From Vampirovibrionales bacterium (lineage in GTDB: Bacteria; Cyanobacteriota; Vampirovibrionia; Vampirovibrionales; Vampirovibrionaceae), in assembly GCA_029262635.1 (NCBI GenBank), contig JAJCZA010000002.1, positions 186,001 through 250,000 on the forward strand: DNA of 64,000 nt, in the 5' to 3' direction. Both the position numbers and the translations under genes were made by a program. Numbering within the stretch: position 1 is the stretch's first letter; each line of letters begins with the position of its first letter. Shown piece after piece: positions 1 to 8,659 of this stretch. Under the pieces are notes generated by a model. The model was not told the DNA's origin. It saw only the letters and a list, made by a program, of their open reading frames with translations, and did not search any database.

Positions 1-41
1 AGGCTTTAGGGTATATTCTCAACGAAGATAAGGGAGATATT

Positions 42-1517
42 GTGTTACACGAAATCGTTCTGAAAAACTTGCAACAGGAAGGCCTTCTGGTTGATCAAAG
101 GCAGGTTCACCTCGTGTTGGCTTACTCGGGTGGAATGGACTCCACTGTATTGCTGCATGTTCTGAGTACGCTTCAAAAAAATTACAACCTGAAAATCACG
201 GCGGCTTACTTTGATCATGGTTGGCGAGAACAGCCTGCTGAGGAACTGCCTCTCATCCATACCCACTGTAAAATGATGAACATTCCGCTTGTCATGGCCC
301 CGGCGAGTCGGCAGATTCCTCATACGGAAACCGCCGCACGAGAGGCCCGTTATTATACGCTGACTCACCTGACTCAGGACATTAAAGCGCAAGCCCTGAT
401 TACAGCCCATCAAGCGGATGATCAGATTGAGACCATGTTGTTTCGGATTTTTCGAGGGACAGGCATCGACGGTTTAATCGGGATTCAGAGAAAGCAGGTG
501 CTTCACCCCGATATTGCCGCTCCGGTGTCGATTTTACGTCCCATGTTGGATATCAAACGAGCGGACGTGAAGGCTTATGCTAAAGCCAATGGCTTAGAGT
601 ATTTTAACGATCCTTCCAATAGCAGTCGACGACACCAGCGAAATATTATTCGAAACGAAGTGGTGCCCTTTATTGAAGAGCGTTTCCCTCAGGTTAAAAA
701 CACGTTGTATCGTCTAAGCCACGTGACTGATGGTGATTTAACGATTTTGAACGATAAAATTGATGAAATCTGGGCACGGATTTACCGAAAAGAGACATTG
801 GATTCGGCTCTCTTGAATCAATTGGGGCGGCCTTACCAGCGTCGAGTCGTCAAACGTTTCCTTCTTCACCATCACCTGGAGTTCGATTTTCATCATATTG
901 AGGACATTATTGATTTTGTCGAAGGTGAAAACCGGAAAAACCTGAGTTCCGCTTTAATGTCGCTGAACGATAAAAAGTTTTTGTCGATTTATAAAGGTCG
1001 AATCTCAGTGGTTCAGAAGACCCAAAAAGCTACATTGGAGAGTCTTAACCAGATTGAGGCATTAGCGCTTTCCATTCCGGGCCGAGTCTCCTCTGATACG
1101 TTGGGTGTAACGGTTGAGGTGATTGAACTATCCGAAAAAGAAAAAGCGACGCCTGAGTTGTTTAATACTCAGGCCTCGTCAGAAATCTATGTGGACCTGT
1201 CTCATTATCAGGCCGAAGGAACGGCGCTTCAGCTGCGAACCCGAAAACCCGGGGATCGAATTCATCCGTTCGGGATGGCGTCATCCATGCGACTGAAAAA
1301 CTACTTTATTAATCGAGGGGTCCCCCGGTTTGAACGAGATCGAACGCCGCTACTGACTGATGGTAAAAATATCCTGTGGGTTGCGGGGGTTGGTATTAGT
1401 GAGTCACTTCGCGTTGAGAACTACCCAACCCACCGGTTAAAAATTGTCAAACACGATCCGGAAAAAACGGTTACAGAAGATGAATTGGCTTTAGCACCGA
1501 CAGAATCATTGAAATGA
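42..1517 (+). CDS. tilS: tRNA(Ile)-lysidine synthase
   Basis: The product converts C34 of tRNA-Ile(CAU) to lysidine with ATP and lysine, so that the tRNA reads AUA. The N-terminal PP-loop ATPase motif SGGMDS lies at residues 29-34. A C-terminal TilS substrate-binding domain is visible at about residues 395-460 (the RTRKPGDRIHPFG stretch, then the RGVPRFERD stretch). At 491 aa it fits the long, E. coli-like TilS class. The start is GTG, chosen because an AGGGAG ribosome site lies just upstream (about 30-36) and the motif distance is normal. Its stop overlaps the hpt start (ATGA), so the two are probably cotranslated. A tilS-hpt pair is a common bacterial arrangement; ftsH, often next, is absent here. 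Confidence 0.95.
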   Translation: MLHEIVLKNLQQEGLLVDQRQVHLVLAYSGGMDSTVLLHVLSTLQKNYNLKITAAYFDHGWREQPAEELPLIHTHCKMMNIPLVMAPASRQIPHTETAAREARYYTLTHLTQDIKAQALITAHQADDQIETMLFRIFRGTGIDGLIGIQRKQVLHPDIAAPVSILRPMLDIKRADVKAYAKANGLEYFNDPSNSSRRHQRNIIRNEVVPFIEERFPQVKNTLYRLSHVTDGDLTILNDKIDEIWARIYRKETLDSALLNQLGRPYQRRVVKRFLLHHHLEFDFHHIEDIIDFVEGENRKNLSSALMSLNDKKFLSIYKGRISVVQKTQKATLESLNQIEALALSIPGRVSSDTLGVTVEVIELSEKEKATPELFNTQASSEIYVDLSHYQAEGTALQLRTRKPGDRIHPFGMASSMRLKNYFINRGVPRFERDRTPLLTDGKNILWVAGVGISESLRVENYPTHRLKIVKHDPEKTVTEDELALAPTESLK

Positions 1518-2113
1518 AAGAAAGACAAATGACCCATACTGTTGAAAACTCTCCTATCAAGACACTTCGACCCGATCAACTGACCACGGTTATTGACGAA
1601 GAGACTATTCAGAAGCGGCTAAAGGAAATGGGTGCCGCCATTAGTGAAACTTATAAAGAGACAGATAAACTGGTGATTGTCGCCATCTTAAAAGGTTCTT
1701 TTATGTTTTTAGCCGATCTGGTGCGCTACATTGACGTGCCGTGTCAGCTAGAATTTGTCCGGTTGGCCAGCTACGGGAACAGCAAAAAATCCAGCGGATC
1801 CATTCGTCCGGTGGATCTGACTCTGCCGAATCTGGCTGATGAAGATGTGTTGCTGGTGGAGGATATTATCGATTCCGGCCTGACTTTGAGCTTTTTTATC
1901 GATTACCTTCAGTCGCTCCATAAAACCAAATCCCTTCGGTTGGCGGTTTTGCTTAATAAACCGGAGGCTCGTAGCCCTCAAGTTGACCCGGTGGCCATTG
2001 ATTACTGTGGATTTGAGGTGGGTGATGAGTTTTTAGTGGGCTATGGGTTGGATTACGCTGGGTTTTACCGGAACCTGCCTTGTATTGCCGCTATTCCGCC
2101 TGAGCATCAATAG
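1514..2113 (+). CDS. hpt: hypoxanthine phosphoribosyltransferase
   Basis: Purine salvage enzyme that transfers the phosphoribosyl group of PRPP to hypoxanthine or guanine in the cytoplasm. The PRPP-binding motif VLLVEDIIDSGLT is at residues 112-124 and is followed by the family-typical end GYGLDYAGFYRNLP. The length (199 aa) is slightly above the usual 175-185 because of an N-terminal extension. A second ATG at 1529 would remove five residues and is equally possible. The first ATG overlaps the tilS stop, which suggests translational coupling. Confidence 0.95.
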   Translation: MKERQMTHTVENSPIKTLRPDQLTTVIDEETIQKRLKEMGAAISETYKETDKLVIVAILKGSFMFLADLVRYIDVPCQLEFVRLASYGNSKKSSGSIRPVDLTLPNLADEDVLLVEDIIDSGLTLSFFIDYLQSLHKTKSLRLAVLLNKPEARSPQVDPVAIDYCGFEVGDEFLVGYGLDYAGFYRNLPCIAAIPPEHQ

Positions 2114-2133
2114 GAACCCTATAAGACACAGAT

Positions 2134-3258
2134 ATGGTGATGAAACCTTTTACGACGGCCTTGATTATTCCCACGGGCATTGGTGCGTCTATAGGAGGCT
2201 TTGGCGGAGACGCGATGGGAGAAATGAATCTGCTGGCCAGTGTGTCGGAACGGTTGATTACTCATCCCAACGTGGCTAATGCCGCCATGTTCCAGAACAA
2301 GCCTGCCCATGTACTTTACGTGGAAGGCTATGCGCTGGATCAGTTTTTTCTCGATGAGTGGCGATTTGTGCCTTGTGGGTCTCAACCCAATAAAATCGGT
2401 GTTGTTTTTGATTCGGGTATAGAGCCTCGAATGCTGACTCTGCATCTGAATGTGTTAAACGCGGTTCAAACCGTTTATGGGGTTCATTTTATTGGCTATA
2501 CCTTGACCCAATCGCCTGTTGAAGTGGCTTGCCAATGGGATGGGTCGGGTGCTTCTTCAGGCTCGTTAGCCAACCCTGACGTGGTTCTTAATGCTTGTGA
2601 GAGGCTCGTTGAACAGGGTGCGGAGGCCATTGCCCTATGCGTACAAATGCCTGAACTCTCGACTGAGAGCACACCGACGGAAGAACTCTATAAAAGCGGG
2701 CAGGGTGTGGATCCTGTTGGTGGTATTGAGGCTTTGCTTTCTCACCTGGTGGTGTCGCATTTCAAAACCCCGTGTGCCCATGCGCCGGTGTTTACGGAGG
2801 CGCATGCGGCGCTTGAGATGGATGACATCCTTGACCCCCGAACGGCGTCCGAGTACATTACATCGTCGTTTTTGCCCTGTGTGCTCACGGGATTACACCG
2901 AGCGCCTCGCTATCTTCCTCGTTCAGGTAAGGCTTACTCTTCTCAAGAGCTGATTGCGGTTTCTGATGTGGATGTGCTGGTGGTTCCAGGGGACGCTTTG
3001 GGGAGTATCCCGGTGTTGTCAGCTGTTCAAAGGCATATTCCTGTTATTGCGGTCGCGGAAAATAAAACCGTGATGGACATAACCCCTTCGGCCCTCCAAA
3101 TGCTTATCCCCGGCTTGGGCGAGTCATCTATCATCCAAGCAACCACCTATTATGAAGCAGCTGGAATGATTCAGGCCCTAAAACAAGGGCTTTCGGTTCC
3201 TTTTCTCCGGGAAAAAAAGGTGAAAGCCATTGATGGGAATCTTTACGCTAAATTGTGA
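2134..3258 (+). CDS. DUF3326 family protein
   Basis: The product matches DUF3326, a family of unknown biochemical function that I know mainly from cyanobacteria and plastid-bearing eukaryotes. Recognisable family stretches are the N-terminal IIPTGIGASIGGFGGDA, then LITHPNVANAAMF, LYVEGYALDQFF, GVVFDSGIEP, QGVDPVGGIEALLSHLVV and FLPCVLTGLHRAPRYL, in that order over 374 aa. No signal peptide or membrane helix is obvious, so it is probably cytoplasmic. Start codons at 2134 (MVM) or 2140 (MKP) are both possible. It lies 20 bases after hpt on the same strand and may be co-transcribed with it. It overlaps the convergent gene 3248-3697 by 11 bases. I infer no function, but its presence is a lineage hint. 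Confidence 0.85.
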   Translation: MVMKPFTTALIIPTGIGASIGGFGGDAMGEMNLLASVSERLITHPNVANAAMFQNKPAHVLYVEGYALDQFFLDEWRFVPCGSQPNKIGVVFDSGIEPRMLTLHLNVLNAVQTVYGVHFIGYTLTQSPVEVACQWDGSGASSGSLANPDVVLNACERLVEQGAEAIALCVQMPELSTESTPTEELYKSGQGVDPVGGIEALLSHLVVSHFKTPCAHAPVFTEAHAALEMDDILDPRTASEYITSSFLPCVLTGLHRAPRYLPRSGKAYSSQELIAVSDVDVLVVPGDALGSIPVLSAVQRHIPVIAVAENKTVMDITPSALQMLIPGLGESSIIQATTYYEAAGMIQALKQGLSVPFLREKKVKAIDGNLYAKL

Positions 3259-3697
3259 TATCCAATCGGGATTTGCCGTTGGGAGCAAGTAGTTCCTTTT
3301 TCGCCGATTCCAGCCCTGAGAGAATTTTATTGTATTCATTGGGGCTTAAGTTGGCGAGAATGCCATTGCTGTAGACCACTTCTTGCCCCTTAAGCTGGGT
3401 AGTTAGCTTTCTGGTTAGTTGAGTAAGCCCTTGAAAAAGGGAGGCATCGCTCCCTAAGAGAATGGTGGGGTAGATGGGCTCGTCTTCAACCTGTAACGTA
3501 CCGTCTTTAACCGTGGTTTTAGAAGCTGAGATGACTTCTTGTCGTAATTGCTGGCTAACTTCTATGGCTAATCGGCGGTGATAAGCGGCATCTCGGTCTA
3601 TTTCTGAGTGGGCTTGAATCACTTCTCTCGATTTCTCCCGGTGAGGGTCAGCCTCCCAGACGACTTTGAAGTTTCGACCAAATGATACGTTATGCAT
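3248..3697 (-). CDS. hypothetical protein with N-terminal VSFG motif
   Basis: Not recognised. A 149-aa product when the start is placed at 3697, where the strand reads AGGGGG, seven bases, then ATG. A longer reading to 3799 is open but has no such ribosome site. The protein begins MHNVSFGRNFKVVW and continues as a charged, mostly helical-looking sequence with no signal peptide or membrane segment. The N-terminal V-x-F-G element recurs in two other unrelated small proteins of this window (23664-24311 and 30531-31142). It converges on the DUF3326 gene with an 11-base tail overlap. Confidence 0.6.
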   Translation of the reverse strand: MHNVSFGRNFKVVWEADPHREKSREVIQAHSEIDRDAAYHRRLAIEVSQQLRQEVISASKTTVKDGTLQVEDEPIYPTILLGSDASLFQGLTQLTRKLTTQLKGQEVVYSNGILANLSPNEYNKILSGLESAKKELLAPNGKSRLDITI

Positions 3698-3846
3698 CGT
3701 ACAACCCCCTATTCGATTTTCTTTCATTGATTGGATAAGACTGGGTAAAGAAGAATCCAAGTTTAACATAAAAGAATAAAGGAAACCGTATTTAAACAAG
3801 CGGTATCGCTTGTTTAAAAAAATGACCAGGAGAGAGGGATTGCGAG

Positions 3847-4278
3847 CTAGCGAGGTGGGAATATTTTGGCAGGTTCCTGAAGCTGGCTATCGCTTTCGAT
3901 AAAATCGTCATCGATTTTATCGGGCAGGCCGAGGATTAGTTTCTTTTTAAAGAGGCGCCACACCTCTTTTTGACCCTGGGCGGAAAAAATTTCGATAATA
4001 AACGAGCCCATGGCTTTGGTTTCGCCCACATATTTTCGGTTGCGGTTGGTAATGAGAATGTCACGACGACTCGCCAGTTGAATGCGTTTTAAGAGGGAAG
4101 TGGCCCCAGTGGTGGTTTTAATTTTAATGTACTCGCCAGTGACTTCCTGCACTTTGCAATGAAGGATTTCGCCGGTAGCTAAGTACAGGGTATCCAGCTC
4201 GCTCCAGGCATTGGATTGAAAGAAAAACAGAAAGGCAACGAGCAGTAAAAAAGATTTGTAGGCATGGTGTAAGCGCAT
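3847..4278 (-). CDS. hypothetical exported protein
   Basis: Not recognised as a named family. From the ATG at 4278 (AAGGAT about nine bases upstream) the 143-aa product begins MRLHHAYK, followed by a hydrophobic core rich in L, V and F and ending QSNAWS. That is a convincing Sec signal peptide with cleavage near residue 25. The mature part has a short beta-rich stretch (LYLATGEILHCKVQEV, then IKIKTTTGATSLLKR) that looks like a small barrel. The open frame extends to 4356, but that would put the signal peptide internally. It is probably a periplasmic or secreted small protein downstream of aroE. Confidence 0.6.
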   Translation of the reverse strand: MRLHHAYKSFLLLVAFLFFFQSNAWSELDTLYLATGEILHCKVQEVTGEYIKIKTTTGATSLLKRIQLASRRDILITNRNRKYVGETKAMGSFIIEIFSAQGQKEVWRLFKKKLILGLPDKIDDDFIESDSQLQEPAKIFPPR

Positions 4279-4442
4279 TATTTTGTCATCCTTAAGAAAT
4301 GAGATCGCACGACTCTTCTTCTCAGGGTAAAGCGTGAGAGAGACAAAGTGCATCAACTGTTTGGACTGTTTCAGTTGAGAGGCAGAATCGGTGAGCGGTG
4401 TGGCCTTACCTTGCTCTCACAATAAATACCTAAACACCAACT

Positions 4443-5345
4443 TTAAGCATAGGTCTGGATGTGGCTTCTCAGGTGGTCTTGAGTGGCCTGGATAATGGTT
4501 TCAGAGATTTCACGACCGCTCCAAAGTCCTAAAGCAGTAGCCGCCTGCCGAACGAGCATGGACAGCCCGTCTTGTGCTGAAATGTTTAGCTCTTTGCAAT
4601 GATGGGTCAGGGTGGTCTGCTCAGGGCCGTAAACGGCATCATAGACATAGGCATCTTCTGGCAGGGTTTGCAATTGTTCGATAGAAAGCGGTGATTCTTT
4701 GGCCGATTCAGGGGTATTCGGCATTCCAATGGGTGTTGCATTGATGACGAGTTGGTAATTGTTCATGTTTTTTAGTGTGTCCAAATCCACAATGCCCAGG
4801 CCACTGGGTACGTTATAGAGCCGAATTAATTTTCGTCCCAGGTTAATGGTTTCCATTGCTTTTTCTGGGTTGCGAACCGCCAGTGTAATGACCGGAACAT
4901 GGCACTTTATTAGCGCCGCCATGATCGCTCGTGCGGCACCGCCGGCACCAATCAGTAGCGCTGGGCGATGCGGCAGAGTGCTTTTAATGGTTTGTGGCAA
5001 GCTGTCAAGGAAGCCAATAATGTCTGTATTGTGTCCAAGTAGCTGACCGTCACCAATGGCAATGGTATTCACGGCACGAATCAGCTTCACTTCCTCGGTG
5101 GTGTTGTCCAACCAGTCGAGAATCGTAATTTTATAAGGAATGGTTACGTTAAACCCTGTAAGGCCTTCGGCTTTTATCTGTTCCAGTGCCTTGTCCAGTT
5201 GCTCTGGGGGCGTTGGGTAGCAACGGTATTCGCCCAGTACACCGACCTGCTCCATTAAGAAGGAGTGCAAGACAGGAGACAGGCTGTGTTCCAGTGGATA
5301 GCCGATAAGCCCAAGTTTTAATGGTTTTGGGTCGCTTGTACTCAT
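4443..5345 (-). CDS. aroE: shikimate dehydrogenase
   Basis: Reduces 3-dehydroshikimate to shikimate with NADPH in aromatic amino-acid biosynthesis. The substrate-binding segment GYPLEHSLSPVLHS is at about residues 15-28. The catalytic-lysine region FNVTIPYK follows at about 64-71, and the Rossmann glycine motif GAGGAARAI is near 132-140. The C-terminal GLSMLVRQAA stretch is also typical. At 300 aa it is near family length (270-290). It starts five bases after the stop of the cystathionine gamma-synthase gene on the same strand, so translation is probably coupled; I see no strong ribosome site of its own. Confidence 0.94.
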   Translation of the reverse strand: MSTSDPKPLKLGLIGYPLEHSLSPVLHSFLMEQVGVLGEYRCYPTPPEQLDKALEQIKAEGLTGFNVTIPYKITILDWLDNTTEEVKLIRAVNTIAIGDGQLLGHNTDIIGFLDSLPQTIKSTLPHRPALLIGAGGAARAIMAALIKCHVPVITLAVRNPEKAMETINLGRKLIRLYNVPSGLGIVDLDTLKNMNNYQLVINATPIGMPNTPESAKESPLSIEQLQTLPEDAYVYDAVYGPEQTTLTHHCKELNISAQDGLSMLVRQAATALGLWSGREISETIIQATQDHLRSHIQTYA

Positions 5346-5350
5346 TCGTG

Positions 5351-6526
5351 TTAGGCCAGTGCTCTGGTTTGGCTTTGACTCATGGCTTTCAGGGCGTTTT
5401 CCAAGTCGGCCTGAAGGTCTTCCAGATCTTCAATACCTACGGAAAGGCGGATCAGGTTGTCGGTAATCCCCAACGTTTCCCGAACGGACTTTTCTACGGC
5501 CAGGTGGGTCATTCGAGCCGGGTGCTCGACCAAGGATTCAATGCCCCCTAAGCTCTCAGCCAGAGTAAAGACTTTAAGCGCTTTCATGAAGGCCCGCGCT
5601 TCGGCTTCACCGCCTTTAACCCGAATAGAAATCATACCGCCAAAACCGTTGTGCATTTGTCTTTTGGCAATCTCATGCTGTGGGTGAGACGGAAGGCCGG
5701 GGTAAATCACATCGTCGACCAACGGGTGGGCTTCCAGGAATTGGGCCAATGCAGTGGCGTTCTGGCAATGGGCTTTCATCCGAACTCCCAGGGTTTTTAG
5801 GCCCCGAAGGGTAAGCCAGGTGGCGAATGGGTCGGGTGTGGCGCCAATGGAATTCTGGTGGAACCGGATGGATTCTTCATAAGTGTCATCCCTTAAAATG
5901 AGTGCGCCACCCACCACATCGCTGTGGCCACCAATATATTTGGTGGTGCTGTGGAGGACAATATCCACACCAAAATCAAAAGGCGTTTGGAGGTAAGGGG
6001 TCGCAAAGGTGTTATCGACACAAGTGATCAGCTTTTTATTTTTAGCCAGTTCCAGAATGCCCTGAATATCCGCCAACTTCAGTAGTGGATTGGTAGGGGT
6101 TTCCAGGTAAATCATGCGGGTGTTGGGTCGAATGGCCGAGGCGATGTTGTCCAGCCGGGTCATGTCTACAAAATCGATTTCCACACCATAGTGCTGAAAC
6201 ACTTTGGTCAGAAAGCGGTAGGTGCCGCCGTAAACATCATCGCCTACAATCAAGTGATCACCGGGCTTAAATAAGGCAAAACATAAAGTGACCAAGGCGC
6301 CGGTCCCGCTCGCGAAACAAAAACCGTGCTTTCCACCTTCTAGATCAGCCAGAACACCTTCAAGTACGCTCCGGGTTGGATTGCCGGAGCGGGAGTAATC
6401 GTATCCTTTATGGACGCCTGCGTCCTCCTGAGCAAAAGTCGAGGTCTGGTAAATCGGGGTAATTACGGCGCCGGTGGTGGGATCGGGCTCTTGGTGGCTA
6501 TGAATGGCAAGGGTATTAAATTTCAT
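5351..6526 (-). CDS. cystathionine gamma-synthase/lyase (Cys/Met metabolism PLP enzyme)
   Basis: A trans-sulfuration PLP enzyme of the MetB/MetC/CGL fold. The PLP lysine is K196 in HSTTKYIGGHSD. The N-terminal YSRSGNPTR segment and GSVGIEDLEDL-like C-terminal region (RLSVGIEDLEDLQADL) are family-typical. The length, 391 aa, is normal. The start has AGGAAGAG eight bases upstream. Sequence alone does not separate gamma-synthase (cystathionine from an activated homoserine and cysteine) from gamma-lyase (cysteine release). The nearby cystathionine beta-synthase at 7484-8464 favours a role in reverse transsulfuration, making cysteine from homocysteine. It is followed directly by aroE. Confidence 0.9.
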   Translation of the reverse strand: MKFNTLAIHSHQEPDPTTGAVITPIYQTSTFAQEDAGVHKGYDYSRSGNPTRSVLEGVLADLEGGKHGFCFASGTGALVTLCFALFKPGDHLIVGDDVYGGTYRFLTKVFQHYGVEIDFVDMTRLDNIASAIRPNTRMIYLETPTNPLLKLADIQGILELAKNKKLITCVDNTFATPYLQTPFDFGVDIVLHSTTKYIGGHSDVVGGALILRDDTYEESIRFHQNSIGATPDPFATWLTLRGLKTLGVRMKAHCQNATALAQFLEAHPLVDDVIYPGLPSHPQHEIAKRQMHNGFGGMISIRVKGGEAEARAFMKALKVFTLAESLGGIESLVEHPARMTHLAVEKSVRETLGITDNLIRLSVGIEDLEDLQADLENALKAMSQSQTRALA

Positions 6527-6577
6527 CGATATGACTCTTCCTATCTTTTTAATCGTAATTGGCTGATATTTTCGGGG

Positions 6578-7453
6578 TTATCCGGCGGTTTTCGGTTCTT
6601 CTTTGCGAGCCAGGGCATGCTCGGCTGTTGTTCGTGTGATGTTGGCACTATCACCAAATTGCCAAAGAGACGCGGCGGCTTCATGACGAAGAACCGGTTG
6701 TTGGGGTTTCAGTGTGCTTATTTTTCCAAAGCATCGATGGATATTTGGATTGGAAACATAATAATCGGCATGGATGTAACCGGTGTAGCGTGGGTCTACT
6801 TGTTTTGAATCGCTGAATTTCCAGACGTAGGCCATTTGAGACGTCTCAGGACGCATTGTTTTTCCTTTATCAATGCCGACTTTAATGACGAGCATTTCTT
6901 CCCGGGTAATGGGCTGATCGGGTTTAAATGTTTTATCGTCGTAGCCAATCGAATAACCGGCGTTCGCAATGGAGGCAATGTATTTATAAGCGGGATGGTT
7001 TTTATCCAAGTCCGTAAAGCCCGGATCAAACGCGGGGGCCAGCTGAATTTTTTGTGCCGGTGTTTTCGCAATGGTATTATGAGCCTTGTAAAGCCAGGTC
7101 ACATACTCGGCTCGGGTAATCGTATCGTACGGATTAAATTGGTTATTTTCCGTCTTTTCAAAAAGTCCAAGGGTCGCTAAATCTCGGACCAACGGGGTGG
7201 TTGAAAGCTCGTCATCCAGATCGGTAAATAAAGTTTCCAGAGACTCAATGACTTTTTCCTTAAGAGCAGAGGACGTGGCCTTTCCTTTTAAGCGCTGATT
7301 TTCTGCTTTTAAAGCGTCTATTTCCTGTCGGAGAGTATCGAGCTCCTGTACCGATACGGATTGAACCGGCTGAGAGGCACAGCCCACGGAGAGGATTAAC
7401 GAAAAAATCATAAGGCGAAGGATCTGTTTATTAAACCCTTTTTTAAAAAGCAT
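6578..7453 (-). CDS. SLH-domain lipoprotein
   Basis: A predicted lipoprotein of 291 aa. The signal sequence ends in the lipobox LSVGC (cysteine about residue 25). A coiled-coil-like stretch follows (about 36-62). Two clear S-layer-homology repeats come next (NPYDTITRAEYVTWLYKA, then FKPDQPITREEMLVIK, preceded by FTDLDKNHPAYKYI), with a third, degenerate repeat near the C terminus. SLH domains bind cell-wall polymers, so a lipoprotein with SLH repeats could tether membrane to peptidoglycan. The ribosome site AGGAGG sits seven bases before the ATG. It lies between two transsulfuration genes on the same strand without an obvious functional tie. Confidence 0.85.
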   Translation of the reverse strand: MLFKKGFNKQILRLMIFSLILSVGCASQPVQSVSVQELDTLRQEIDALKAENQRLKGKATSSALKEKVIESLETLFTDLDDELSTTPLVRDLATLGLFEKTENNQFNPYDTITRAEYVTWLYKAHNTIAKTPAQKIQLAPAFDPGFTDLDKNHPAYKYIASIANAGYSIGYDDKTFKPDQPITREEMLVIKVGIDKGKTMRPETSQMAYVWKFSDSKQVDPRYTGYIHADYYVSNPNIHRCFGKISTLKPQQPVLRHEAAASLWQFGDSANITRTTAEHALARKEEPKTAG

Positions 7454-7483
7454 GGAAAAACCTCCTGTTGTGGGTACGGGTGT

Positions 7484-8464
7484 TTATGAGTCGGTGAGAA
7501 ATCCGTGTTCTTTCATCCAGTCGTCATTGTAGACTTTTGTCAGGTAGCTGCGACCTGAATCATGAACCAGAGTCACGATTCGCTTGCCCGCAAGTTCATT
7601 GTTGTCTTTCAGTTTTTGCAGAAACTTTCGGATGCCGGCCATCACGGTTCCCGTGGATCCGCCAGCGAGAATGCCTTCTTCCTTGCAAAGGCGACGAGCC
7701 TCTGTGAAGGATTCTGTATCATTGACCCGCACCATTTCATCAATAATATCCAAATTCAGGACGTTTGGGAAAAAATCGTAGCCAATCCCTTCAACTTGAT
7801 AAGGGTGTGGTTCGCCTCCAGAGAAAATGGAGCCTTCGGGATCAATGCCAATGATTTTGATAGCGGGGTTTTTTTCCTTTAGGTATTTAGCGGTGCCGGA
7901 AATGGTACCGCCTGTTCCCATGCCGCAAATAAAGTAATCCAGCTTGCCCTGGGTCTGCTCCCAGATTTCCGGGGCGGTGGTGCTGTAGTGGGCGCCGGGG
8001 TTGCCGGGGTTTTCGTATTGGTTCAGCAAATGCGTGTTGGGGCGCTCTTTGGCAATGCGTTTAGCCACTTCAATATAATTATCTGGGTGATCAAACGGCA
8101 ATTCGGTTGGAGCCAGAATCAGCTCCGCGCCAAAGGCTCGAATCAATCGCCGTTTTTCTTCGCTCATCTTCATGGGCATGGTGATAATCATTTTATAGCC
8201 TTTGACCGCCGCCGCCATGGCGAGCCCGAGGCCGGTATTTCCGCTGGTGGGTTCAACCAGTGTATCGCCAGGTTTAATGCGACCTTCTTTTTCGGCGTGT
8301 TCAATCATACCTACAGCGATTCGATCTTTCATTGAGCCATTGGGGTTCAGATGTTCCAGTTTAACGAGCACTTCAGCTTCCGGGAAATTATTGAAAATTC
8401 GATTCAATCGGACGATAGGCGTCTGGCCAATGGTGTCCAGCACGTTATCGTAAATGGTTGTCAT
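7484..8464 (-). CDS. cystathionine beta-synthase / cysteine synthase family PLP enzyme
   Basis: A fold-type II PLP enzyme. The catalytic lysine is K46 in LNPNGSMKDRIA, and the substrate loop EPTSGNTGLGLA and phosphate-binding GMGTGGTISG are present. The segment YQVEGIGYDFFPN and the ending SGRSYLTKVYNDDWM resemble cystathionine beta-synthase (homocysteine plus serine gives cystathionine) more than CysK. It has no C-terminal regulatory CBS-domain pair. The start at 8464 (326 aa) was chosen because GGAG lies seven bases upstream and the family-typical IYDNVLDTIGQTP begins there. In-frame starts at 8515 and 8536 would add a low-complexity tail. It pairs functionally with the cystathionine gamma enzyme at 5351-6526. 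Confidence 0.88.
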   Translation of the reverse strand: MTTIYDNVLDTIGQTPIVRLNRIFNNFPEAEVLVKLEHLNPNGSMKDRIAVGMIEHAEKEGRIKPGDTLVEPTSGNTGLGLAMAAAVKGYKMIITMPMKMSEEKRRLIRAFGAELILAPTELPFDHPDNYIEVAKRIAKERPNTHLLNQYENPGNPGAHYSTTAPEIWEQTQGKLDYFICGMGTGGTISGTAKYLKEKNPAIKIIGIDPEGSIFSGGEPHPYQVEGIGYDFFPNVLNLDIIDEMVRVNDTESFTEARRLCKEEGILAGGSTGTVMAGIRKFLQKLKDNNELAGKRIVTLVHDSGRSYLTKVYNDDWMKEHGFLTDS

Positions 8465-8659
8465 TCGATTACTCCATTGGGTTTGAGATTGGTCTTGTTG
8501 TGTCGTTGTGCTCATCCTTTTTCTGTCCCTTCTCAATGATTCTTGGATTCTTTTATCGGGTTGCCTGTGACGTTGACAAGGTCCTCCGACCTGTCTTTAT
8601 GGAGAAGCCTCTCTTCTGGCGACCCCGTGATTTTACCAAAAACAGGATGAGAGATCATT

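Noticed and set aside
45-413. Opposite-strand frame of about 120 codons inside tilS
   Set aside because: The tilS frame carries the PP-loop and conserved residues here; the antisense product has no recognisable feature.
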